Shown here piece by piece: positions 15,862 to 23,529 of a stretch of DNA of 36,535 bases (the first letter of the stretch is position 1; each line of letters begins with the position of its first letter). Origin of the DNA: Streptomyces africanus (GTDB lineage: Bacteria > Actinomycetota > Actinomycetes > Streptomycetales > Streptomycetaceae). Location: positions 1 through 36,535 of the forward strand of contig NZ_MUKA01000009.1 of assembly GCF_002150735.1 (NCBI RefSeq), read 5' to 3'. Position numbers and translations under genes: made by a program. The notes under the pieces are model-generated. The model was not told the origin of the DNA. It was given only the letters and a program-made list of their open reading frames with translations, and did not search any database.

Positions 15862-17421
15862 TCAGTCCGCGCGCCGCATGTCGGCGAGCCGCATCTCGTC
15901 GTTGGTCGCCGGATCCGGCCGGTAGCGGACCTTGGGGGAGAGGGCCAGCAGGCCGGTCATGTTGGCCATGACGGCGTCCCGTACGACCTTGTCGTTCTGG
16001 TAGGTGAACGCGTCCGCGAACGCCTTCTGCCGTTTCCCGTCCGAGGCGAGCTCGGCCTGTTCGATGAGCGTGTCGAGCGCGGCGGTGCCGTAGCTGCTCT
16101 GGGCGCCCTTACTGCCGTAGATCTGTCCCATGGTGAACGCGGCGTCTCCCGCCTGGTTGCCGTGCTGGGCCTGGAGCAGGGTGGGGCCGGTGTCGCCGGC
16201 GGGGAAGGGGCGCAGAAGGTACTCCAGCCAGGCGTTGACGTCGAGCATCTTGATCCTGACCTTCAACCCGGCCTTGATCAGGCCGTCCTGGACGACCTCC
16301 ATGGCTTCGGCGGCCTTGGGGTAGATGCCGTTGCGGCCGATGATGGTGAGCGTGGTGTCGGTGCGGACTCCGTCGGCGCGGGCCTCGGCGACGAGCTTCC
16401 GGGCGCGTTCCGGGTCGTAGGGCCACGGCCGCAGGCGCGGGTTGTGGCCCGTGACGCCCTTCGCCACGAGCTGCCCGGTGGGCCGGCCGGCGAAGACCGC
16501 GGTGACCAGCCCCTCCCGGTCGATGGCGTAGTTGACGGCCTGCCGGATCCGGATGTCGTTCAAGGGCGCCTTGGTGGCGTCCATCCGCAGGTAGGAGACC
16601 TCGTTGGTGGCGAACTCCACGGCCCGGTCGCCCGCCCCGTCCTCCGGCGCCAGCCCGATCGCCACATCCGCCTCGTCGTTCGTCACCATCGCCGCGCGCA
16701 CACTGCCCTCGGCGCGCCAGACATAGGTCGCGGCGGCGAAGTCGGGGGCCTTGCCCCAGTAGCCGGGGAAGCGCTTGAGCCGCAGATAGCGGCCCTGGTT
16801 CCACTTGTCGATCCGGTAGGGCCCCGTGCCGACCGGTTCGCGCACGCGGGAGTCCGGGTCGGTGCTCGTCGGCACGATCTCGACGAAGGACAGGCGCAAC
16901 GGCAGGATGGGGTCGGGTTTCGCCGTGGTGACCCGGAGCGTCGTGTCGTCGACGGGCGTGGCGGTGAGCTCGCTGTCCGTGAAGATGTAGCCGTCGACGT
17001 TGCAGTCGATGCCCGAGTCCGTGGCGCGCTTGACGGAGAACGCGGCAGCTGCCGCCGTGAACGGCGAGCCGTCGTGGAAGGTGACACCCCTGCGGAGGGT
17101 GAAGGTCCACGAAGTGGCCGAATCGCGGGTCCACTTGGTGGCGAGGGCGGGTTCCAGGCGTCCGGTGGACGGTTCGCGCTCGGTGAGCGCCTCCGTGATG
17201 TTGGCGCGTGTCACCCGGCCTGTCGCGGTCAGCGAGGCGTCACAGGGTTCGAGCGTCGGCGGTTCCTCGGGCAGGACGATGCGCAGGGTGTCGGGGCCGC
17301 CGCCGATGGGGTCGGCACCGGCCACCGAGCAGCCGGAGGCGGCGAGCAGGACGGCGAGGGACGCGACGATCGGACGACTGCGGGACAAGCCTGAACCCGT
17401 CACTGCGCCTGCCGCGTTCAC
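15862..17421 (-). CDS. Extracellular solute-binding lipoprotein, family 5 (peptide/nickel/oligosaccharide)
   Basis: A 519-aa secreted lipoprotein. A signal peptide ending in the lipobox LLAASGC anchors it at Cys31. The mature domain has SBP family 5 landmarks: ANITEALTER, WTFTLRRGVTFHDGSPFTA, GTGPYRIDKWNQGRYLRLKRFPGYWG, and DIRIRQAVNYAIDREGLV. The GTG at 17421 was chosen because GGGAGG sits four bases upstream; a TTG at 17451 has no such site. It is the first gene of the importer operon and is divergent from the GH30 enzyme gene. Family 5 proteins bind peptides, nickel chelates or oligosaccharides, and the ligand cannot be read from sequence. Confidence 0.9.
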   Translation of the reverse strand: MNAAGAVTGSGLSRSRPIVASLAVLLAASGCSVAGADPIGGGPDTLRIVLPEEPPTLEPCDASLTATGRVTRANITEALTEREPSTGRLEPALATKWTRDSATSWTFTLRRGVTFHDGSPFTAAAAAFSVKRATDSGIDCNVDGYIFTDSELTATPVDDTTLRVTTAKPDPILPLRLSFVEIVPTSTDPDSRVREPVGTGPYRIDKWNQGRYLRLKRFPGYWGKAPDFAAATYVWRAEGSVRAAMVTNDEADVAIGLAPEDGAGDRAVEFATNEVSYLRMDATKAPLNDIRIRQAVNYAIDREGLVTAVFAGRPTGQLVAKGVTGHNPRLRPWPYDPERARKLVAEARADGVRTDTTLTIIGRNGIYPKAAEAMEVVQDGLIKAGLKVRIKMLDVNAWLEYLLRPFPAGDTGPTLLQAQHGNQAGDAAFTMGQIYGSKGAQSSYGTAALDTLIEQAELASDGKRQKAFADAFTYQNDKVVRDAVMANMTGLLALSPKVRYRPDPATNDEMRLADMRRAD

Positions 17422-17601
17422 TACGCCTCCCGCGTTCGCTCGCGTACACAACAGAGAACGTCGTTTAGATATGTGGACGATCTGTGGGCGATCATTATTG
17501 GACCGGCGAGGCGGAGTGCGTCAAGGGGTGTGCGCGGGTCTCAACTCGTCGTACCTCTTGACGTGTTGATTGCCGTCCTAAAACATTCGGGAAACTCGAT
17601 T

Positions 17602-17618
17602 GGTTCTGCGCGGTTCTG
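17602..17618 (+). repeat. Direct repeat GGTTCTG with 10-bp period upstream of GH30 gene
   Basis: GGTTCTG occurs at 17602-17608 and again at 17612-17618, spaced one helical turn apart and 20 bases before the GH30 start codon. Such spacing suits a regulator bound on one DNA face, but chance is not excluded. A TTGACG at 17558 is a possible -35 element with no convincing -10 box. Confidence 0.3.
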
Positions 17619-17638
17619 TTCGCTCTCGAAGGGAATTC

Positions 17639-20600
17639 ATGTCCAGCAGACATCGCCTCGCCCGTGCATGGGCGGTCAGCGTCCCCCTGGCACTCGGCGC
17701 GGGACTCCTGACCGTGCCTCCTGCCGCTGCCGCCGAACCGCCCGGCAGCGCGGTCACGGTACGGATCGACCCGTCCTACCGGCAGCAGGAGTTCGAAGGG
17801 TGGGGGACGAGCCTCGTCTGGTTCGCCAACATCACCGGCCGCTATCCGGAACCCATCCGGCAGAAGCTCGCCGACATGCTCTTCGGTGAGGACGGCCTCC
17901 GCCTCAACATCGCGCGCTACAACATCGGCGGCGGCAACGCCCCGGACGTCCGCAAGGACTACATGAAGACCGGCGCGACGATGGACGGCTTCTGGAAGGC
18001 CCCCGAGGGCACCACCAGGGAGGACACCGACTGGTGGAACCCCGACGACCCCGACCACTGGGACTGGTCCGCCGACCCGGGCCAGCGCTGGTGGGTGGAC
18101 CGCGTCAAGAAGAAGGTCACCCGCTGGGAGGCGTTCAGCAACTCCCCGCCGTGGTTCCAGACCGTCAGCGGCTACGTCTCGGGCGGCTTCGACGCGGGCA
18201 CCGACCAGATACGGGCCGACCGCGTCGACGACTTCGCCACGTACCTGGTCAAGGTGACCGAGCAGCTGGAGAAGAAGCACCGCATCAGGTTCGACACCAT
18301 CGCCCCGCTCAACGAGCCCAACACCACCTACTGGGGCACCCAGATCGGCCCCGACGGACAGCCCACCGGCGGCCGCCAGGAGGGCGCGCACGCCGGCCCG
18401 GAACTCCAGCAGAAGGTCGTCCTGGCCCTGCGGCGCGCACTGGAGAAGTCGGGAACCCGCGCGACGATCTCCGCGATGGACGAGACCAACCCCAGCACCT
18501 TCGTCCGCAACTGGAACGCCTACGACAACTCCGCCCGCGCCGCCGTGGACCAGCTCAACGTGCACACGTACGGCACCGGCATGCGCACCAGCGCCCGGGA
18601 CAGCGCCAAGGCCGCGGACAAGCCGTTCTGGATGAGCGAGATCGAGGGCACCTGGGGGACCGGCACCGACTTCACCGGCATGGAACCGGGGCTCGGCATC
18701 GCCACCCGGGTCGTCGAGGACATCCGCGAACTGGAGCCGTCCGCCTGGGTGTTGTGGCAGCCCGTCGAGGACTCCATCCCGCAGGCGCAGGCCGGCAAGA
18801 ACTGGGGCAGCATCCACATCCCGTTCAACTGCACCGCGAAGGACACCCTTCAGACCTGCCCGATCCGGGCCAACACCAAGTTCCACACCCTGCGCAACTT
18901 CACCCATCACATCCGGCCCGGCGACCACTTCGTCAAGGCCGACGACCCCTCCAGCGTCGCCGCCGTACGCAAGTCCGGCCGCGGAGCGACCGTCGTGCAC
19001 GTCAACAACGGCACGACCCCGCGCGCCGTGACCCTGGACCTCTCGCGGTTCCAGCGCGTCGCCCCCGGCGCCACCGTCACGCCCGTGGTGACCAGCGCCG
19101 GCGGAGCGCTCGTCCGCGGCACACCGGTGAAGGTGACGGACGACTCCGCCACCGTGACCGTCCCGGCGAAGTCGGTCACCACCCTCCTCGTCGACGGCGT
19201 GTCCGGCACCGCCGAGGACGCCGCGCTCGTCCAGCCCGGCCACGTCTACCGCCTCCAAGGAGCCCAGAGCGGCAAGTCCCTGGCCCCCTCCGCCGACGGC
19301 AAGGGCCTGGTCGTCCGTACGGCCGACCCGGGTGCCAAGTCCCAGCTGTGGTCGGTGAAGCAGCTGACCCGCGGGGACAGCAACCGGGAGCGCTACGCCC
19401 TCGTCAACGCGGAGACCGGCGATCGTCTCGCCGTACGGGACGACGAGGCCGTTCTCGAAGACACCGAGACCCCGGCCGGGCAGTGGATCATGTCGACCAC
19501 CGGGGACGGCACTTGGACCTTCGTCAACGCCGCCACCGGCCGGCTGCTCGACGTCGTCGGGCAGTCGACGGCGGACGGCGCCCGCGTGTCGGCCCTCCTC
19601 CCCGCCTCCACCGCGAACCAGCGCTGGGGCGTGACCGACGAGACGGTGCTGCGCACGCAGCCGGCCAAGGCGTTCACCGTCCCCGGCCGTGCGCCCGAAC
19701 TGCCCGGCACCGTGAAGCCCGTCTTCCGGGACGGCGCCCGGGGCGCCCTCCCCGTGCGGTGGACCCTGCCCTCCGAGGCGCGCTGGAGCAAGCCCGGAAC
19801 CGTCCGGGTCAAGGGCAAGGCCACCGACGCCCTCGGACGGACCGTCCGCGCCGAGGCGGTCGTCACCGTGGACACCATCGCCGCCACCCTCCCGGCCCGC
19901 GCCAAGACCTACACCGGCGGACGGCCCGGCCTGCCCGCCACCGTCACCGGCGTCGGACGGCACGGCGGCACCGCCGACCTCCCCGTCACCTGGGACGCCG
20001 CACCCGACGGCGCGTTCGACGACGCCGGGGTGGTCACTCTGCGCGGCACCGCCCACGTCCCCGGCGGCACCGGGGCGGCGGCGACCGTACGCGTCCAGGT
20101 CACCGCACCCCGGGAGCGGAACACCGCACCCGACGAGGGCGTGACGGTCGGCGCCACCTACACCGAGAGCGGCTACTCCGCCGAGGGCCTGCGCAACGGA
20201 AACACCTCGGAGAAGGCCTGGTCGAACTGGAGGTCCGGCACGAAGAACCCGTCCGACACCATCACCTTCACCCTGCCCGGGGCGCGCGATCTGACCCGGG
20301 TCGTGACCCACTTCCACCGCGACGGCACCAACGTCAGCTTCGCGGAGTCCCTCAAGGTGCAGGTGCGCGAAGCCGACGGCACCTGGACCGACGCGAGCGA
20401 GACGGTGCCCGTCGGCACGGAGGGCACGCCCGTCGCCGACGTCCCGGTGCGCGCCTCCGGCCCGGTGACCGGGGCACGCGTGGTCATGACGGCCCGCCCG
20501 GGCGGTTACCTCACGCTCGGGGAGATCGAGCTCTTCGCCAGGACGCCCGGCGCCTCCGCGGACGCCGCCGCCGCGTCGGTCGAGGTGGAGGGCGCGGCGA

Positions 20601-20800
20601 TCGGCGGCTTCGATCCGGACCGGACGAGCTACCGCGTGACCACCGACCGCCCGGACCGGGCGAAGGTCACCGCCACGCCGCGCGACCCGTACGCGAGCGT
20701 GACCGTCCGCAAGGAGACGTCACGCCTGGCCGTCGTGACCGTGAGCAGCGAGGACGGCTCGCGGACACGGCAGTACCGGATCGAGCTGACCCGCTCCTGA
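17639..20800 (+). CDS. Secreted multidomain GH30 family enzyme (endo-beta-1,6-galactanase-like)
   Basis: A 1053-aa secreted glycoside hydrolase. The signal peptide (about 1-35) ends in AAAA-EPP. The GH30 barrel and its beta-sandwich (about 45-520) show FEGWGTSLVWFANI, RLNIARYNIGGGN, LNEPNTTYWG with acid/base Glu226, and WMSEIEG with probable nucleophile Glu334. These are features shared with beta-1,6-galactanases. After it come a ricin-type beta-trefoil (about 535-662), two bacterial Ig-like units (about 688-751 and 758-821), an F5/8-type-C/CBM32-like lectin domain (about 824-968) and a cadherin-like beta-sandwich (about 975-1053). ATG 17639 follows GAAGGGAA. Plant arabinogalactan side chains are a likely substrate. 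A hairpin terminator follows. Confidence 0.88.
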   Translation: MSSRHRLARAWAVSVPLALGAGLLTVPPAAAAEPPGSAVTVRIDPSYRQQEFEGWGTSLVWFANITGRYPEPIRQKLADMLFGEDGLRLNIARYNIGGGNAPDVRKDYMKTGATMDGFWKAPEGTTREDTDWWNPDDPDHWDWSADPGQRWWVDRVKKKVTRWEAFSNSPPWFQTVSGYVSGGFDAGTDQIRADRVDDFATYLVKVTEQLEKKHRIRFDTIAPLNEPNTTYWGTQIGPDGQPTGGRQEGAHAGPELQQKVVLALRRALEKSGTRATISAMDETNPSTFVRNWNAYDNSARAAVDQLNVHTYGTGMRTSARDSAKAADKPFWMSEIEGTWGTGTDFTGMEPGLGIATRVVEDIRELEPSAWVLWQPVEDSIPQAQAGKNWGSIHIPFNCTAKDTLQTCPIRANTKFHTLRNFTHHIRPGDHFVKADDPSSVAAVRKSGRGATVVHVNNGTTPRAVTLDLSRFQRVAPGATVTPVVTSAGGALVRGTPVKVTDDSATVTVPAKSVTTLLVDGVSGTAEDAALVQPGHVYRLQGAQSGKSLAPSADGKGLVVRTADPGAKSQLWSVKQLTRGDSNRERYALVNAETGDRLAVRDDEAVLEDTETPAGQWIMSTTGDGTWTFVNAATGRLLDVVGQSTADGARVSALLPASTANQRWGVTDETVLRTQPAKAFTVPGRAPELPGTVKPVFRDGARGALPVRWTLPSEARWSKPGTVRVKGKATDALGRTVRAEAVVTVDTIAATLPARAKTYTGGRPGLPATVTGVGRHGGTADLPVTWDAAPDGAFDDAGVVTLRGTAHVPGGTGAAATVRVQVTAPRERNTAPDEGVTVGATYTESGYSAEGLRNGNTSEKAWSNWRSGTKNPSDTITFTLPGARDLTRVVTHFHRDGTNVSFAESLKVQVREADGTWTDASETVPVGTEGTPVADVPVRASGPVTGARVVMTARPGGYLTLGEIELFARTPGASADAAAASVEVEGAAIGGFDPDRTSYRVTTDRPDRAKVTATPRDPYASVTVRKETSRLAVVTVSSEDGSRTRQYRIELTRS

Positions 20801-20809
20801 CGCATGAGA

Positions 20810-20842
20810 ACGCGGGGCGTGCCAGCCGGACACGCCCCGCGT
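20810..20842. terminator. Bidirectional hairpin terminator
   Basis: A perfect 12-bp stem, ACGCGGGGCGTG (20810-20821), pairs with CACGCCCCGCGT (20831-20842) around a 9-nt loop. It lies between the convergent GH30 and GAPDH genes, 9 and 12 bases from their stop codons. Confidence 0.88.
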
Positions 20843-20854
20843 GGTCCCCAGGGC

Positions 20855-22300
20855 TCAGACCGCCGGAGCCGGGTACGTCGGGTACTCCACCCCGGACACG
20901 TGCTGTACGACACGGATGACCTGGCAGGAGTAGCCGAACTCGTTGTCGTACCAGAGGTAGAGGATGGCGTTGTCGCCCTCGACCTTGGTGGCGCCGGCGT
21001 CGACGATCGAGGCGTGGCGCGAGCCGATGAAGTCGCTGGAGACCGCGTCGGGCGCGCTGATGAAGTCGATCTGGCGCTTCAGCGGCGAGGTGAGCGACAC
21101 CTCGCGCAGATAGTCGAGCACCTCCTGGCGGGTGGTCTCGCGCGCGAGCTGGAGGTTGAGGATCGCGATGGAGACGTCCGGCACCGGAACCCGGATGGAG
21201 CTGCCGGTGATCTTCGCCTTGAGGTCGGGCAGCGCCTTGGCGACGGCGGAGGCGGCACCCGTCTCGGTGATGACCATGTTGAGCGGCGCGCTGCGGCCCC
21301 GGCGCTCGGACTTGTGGTAGTTGTCCAGCAGGTTCTGGTCGTTGGTGAACGAGTGGACGGTCTCCACGTGGCCGCGCTGGACCCCGAACTCGTCGTCCAT
21401 CGCCTTCAGCGGCGGCACGATCGCGTTCGTGGTGCAGGAGGCGCAGGACAGGATCTGCTCGTCCGGCTTGATGGTGTCGTGGTTGACGCCGTGCACGATG
21501 TTCGGGACGTCGCCCTTGCCGGGCGCGGTCAGCACGACCTTGTCGATGCCGGGGCGCAGGTGCGTGGACAGGCCCTCGCGGTCACGCCACTTGCCGGTGT
21601 TGTCGATGAGGATGGCGTCCTTGATGCCGTACGCCGTGTAGTCGACCTCGGACGGGTCGTTCGCGTAGATGACCTTGATCGCGTTGCCGTTGGCGACGAT
21701 CGTGCTGGTCGCCTCGTCGACGGTGATCGTGCCCTGGAACTGGCCGTGGATGGAGTCACGGCGCAGCAGCGAGGCGCGCTTGACGATGTCCTGCTCTCCT
21801 CCGCCGCGCACGACGATGGCGCGCAGCCGCAGACCGTTGCCCGAGCCGGCCTTCTCGATCAGCAGCCGGGCCACGAGCCGGCCGATGCGGCCGAAGCCGT
21901 AGAGGACGACGTCACGACCCTCGCGGCGCTCGATCTTGTTGGCTCCGGTGGCACCGGCGACGGCCTCGGCGGTGAACTCCGCGACCGACAGACCGCGGTC
22001 GTCCTCGCGGTACGTCGCGGCGAGCATGCCGATGTCGATCTGGGACGGCCCGAGGTCAAGCTCGGCCAGGGTCTGCAGGAACGGCAGCGTCTCGGTGACC
22101 GAGAGCTCCGCACCGGCGATCTGCCGGGCGAACCGGTGGGTCTTGAGGATGCTGACCACCGACTTGTTCACCAGGGAGCGGCTGTGCAGCAGGACGGTCA
22201 CGTCCCGCTCCCGGTGCAGCTTCCCGATGATCGGGATCATCGACTCCGCGATCTCCTCGCGGTTCTTCCAGTTGGTGAACGAGTCGTCGTTGACAGTCAC
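20855..22300 (-). CDS. gap: Glyceraldehyde-3-phosphate dehydrogenase, long form
   Basis: A 481-aa enzyme, about 145 residues longer than classical GAPDH because of an N-terminal extension (residues 1-128) of unknown role. The NAD-binding motif YGFGRIGRL begins near residue 134, and the catalytic site is SCASCTTN with Cys289. Downstream are ERRGRSAPLNMVITETGAA (phosphate/substrate contacts) and WYDNEFGYSCQV near the C-terminus. It converts glyceraldehyde-3-phosphate to 1,3-bisphosphoglycerate in the cytoplasm. Long GAPDHs of this form occur in streptomycetes beside a standard-length enzyme. The start is GTG with only a weak GATGGA site upstream. Confidence 0.93.
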   Translation of the reverse strand: MTVNDDSFTNWKNREEIAESMIPIIGKLHRERDVTVLLHSRSLVNKSVVSILKTHRFARQIAGAELSVTETLPFLQTLAELDLGPSQIDIGMLAATYREDDRGLSVAEFTAEAVAGATGANKIERREGRDVVLYGFGRIGRLVARLLIEKAGSGNGLRLRAIVVRGGGEQDIVKRASLLRRDSIHGQFQGTITVDEATSTIVANGNAIKVIYANDPSEVDYTAYGIKDAILIDNTGKWRDREGLSTHLRPGIDKVVLTAPGKGDVPNIVHGVNHDTIKPDEQILSCASCTTNAIVPPLKAMDDEFGVQRGHVETVHSFTNDQNLLDNYHKSERRGRSAPLNMVITETGAASAVAKALPDLKAKITGSSIRVPVPDVSIAILNLQLARETTRQEVLDYLREVSLTSPLKRQIDFISAPDAVSSDFIGSRHASIVDAGATKVEGDNAILYLWYDNEFGYSCQVIRVVQHVSGVEYPTYPAPAV

Positions 22301-22468
22301 AGATCCATCTTTCGAGCTAGGCGGCGCTCATATGTTAAACCGTCGATTTCTGGATCATGAACCGGGTACCTCCGGAGCGTTCCGCCCCGCCGGAACGCCG
22401 CGCTCCACGAGCCCCTCGCGGCCTCGCCTGGGATGATCGGAACAGAGCCCCACGCGAAAGGGACGCTC

Positions 22469-23371
22469 ATGGACTTCGACGCTGTGGCCGACGAGCTGTA
22501 CGCCCTGCGGCCGGAGGAGTTCACCGCCGCCCGCTCGTCGGCCGTGGCCGCCGCCCGCACGGCCGGCGACCGGGAACTCGCCGAGCGGATCGGTACCTTG
22601 CGCAAACCCAGCCTCGCGGCCTGGGCCTGCAACCTCCTGGTGCGCAGCCGGCCCGGCGATGTCGAGCCCCTGCTCCGCCTGGGCGAAGGACTGCGCCAGG
22701 CCCACCAGTCCCTGGACCGCACCCAACTGCGCGAACTGAGCCGGCAGCAGCACGCGCTCATCCGCGCCCTGTCGGCTCAGGCCCGGCAGCTCGCCGCGGA
22801 GGCCGGGCATCCGATCGGCGAAGGCGTGCAGCGCGAGGTCGAGAACACCCTGCACGCCGTCCTGGCCGACCCCGGGGCCGCCGAGGCATGGGCGAGCGGC
22901 CGGCTGGCCAAGCCGCTCAGCGCCGCCGTCGGCTTCCCGGCCGCCGGGGCGAGTGCCGTCACACAGAGGGCCGTCCCGGAGAGCGCCACGACGCAGCGCC
23001 GCCCGTCCGCCGCGCCGGCTCCCTCCCGTCCGGACCGGAAGGCCGCCGAGCAACAGCGGCGACGGCTGGCGCAGGCCCGCCGGGACGCCGAGGCCGCGGA
23101 CCGGGAGCGGCGGGCGCTGAAGGACGAGGCGGCGGCCGCCGGCCAGGCCGTGGAGGAGGCGACACAGCAGGTGGACCGCCTCCAGCGGCGCGTCGGCGAG
23201 CTCACCGAGGAACTGGCCCGCACCAGGGAGGAACACCAGCAGGCCCGCTTCGCCGAGCGGTCGGCCCGGGAACGGGCGCGCACGGCCGACCGCCGCGTCC
23301 GCGAAGCGGACCGCAAGGCCGCGACGGCCGCCGCCCAGCTCGAACGCCTGACCTCGTCGGACGACCGGTAG
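22469..23371 (+). CDS. Coiled-coil protein of unknown function
   Basis: A 300-aa cytoplasmic protein. The N-terminal half (about 1-150) is a conserved helical domain with FDAVADELYALRPEEFTAAR and LRKPSLAAWACNLLVR, a family found in many actinobacteria without an assigned role. The C-terminal third (about 195-295) is highly charged, rich in Arg/Glu/Ala heptads, and predicted to be coiled coil. The ATG at 22469 follows AAAGGGA; the open frame extends upstream to 22433 without a better site. It is divergent from the GAPDH gene and ends just before a tandem repeat. Confidence 0.82.
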   Translation: MDFDAVADELYALRPEEFTAARSSAVAAARTAGDRELAERIGTLRKPSLAAWACNLLVRSRPGDVEPLLRLGEGLRQAHQSLDRTQLRELSRQQHALIRALSAQARQLAAEAGHPIGEGVQREVENTLHAVLADPGAAEAWASGRLAKPLSAAVGFPAAGASAVTQRAVPESATTQRRPSAAPAPSRPDRKAAEQQRRRLAQARRDAEAADRERRALKDEAAAAGQAVEEATQQVDRLQRRVGELTEELARTREEHQQARFAERSARERARTADRRVREADRKAATAAAQLERLTSSDDR

Positions 23372-23377
23372 GGGGAC

Positions 23378-23529
23378 GGTTCTCATGGGGCGGGTCCGCC
23401 TGTCGGAGGGGTCGGTTCGCAGGGGCGGGTCCGCCTGACGGACGGGTCGGATCTCACGGGGCGGTCCCGCCTGCCGGACGGGCCGCTCCTCGTCGGACCG
23501 GCCCTCCTACCGCACAGGCCGGCTCTCAG
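23378..23529. repeat. Degenerate 36-bp tandem repeat, four and a quarter units
   Basis: Units lie at 23378-23413, 23414-23448, 23449-23484 and 23485-23520, with a partial fifth at 23521-23529. The first three share GGnTC...GGGGCGGGTCCGCCTG...CGGACGGGTC, and unit 4 is diverged. Each of the first three can form short hairpins such as GTCCG-cctga-CGGAC. The array fills the whole gap between two convergent genes, so it may act as a terminator. There are no unique spacers, so it is not a CRISPR array. Confidence 0.8.

Noticed and set aside
17422..17451. TTG start for the solute-binding protein
   Set aside because: No ribosome site upstream, whereas GTG 17421 has GGGAGG and gives a normal lipoprotein signal.
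17495..20317. 940-codon antisense open frame opposite the GH30 gene
   Set aside because: Low-complexity Gly/Val/Ala product, no motif; the GH30 frame has a signal peptide and catalytic residues.
23378..23529. CRISPR array
   Set aside because: Units are contiguous with no unique spacers, no leader and no cas genes in the window.
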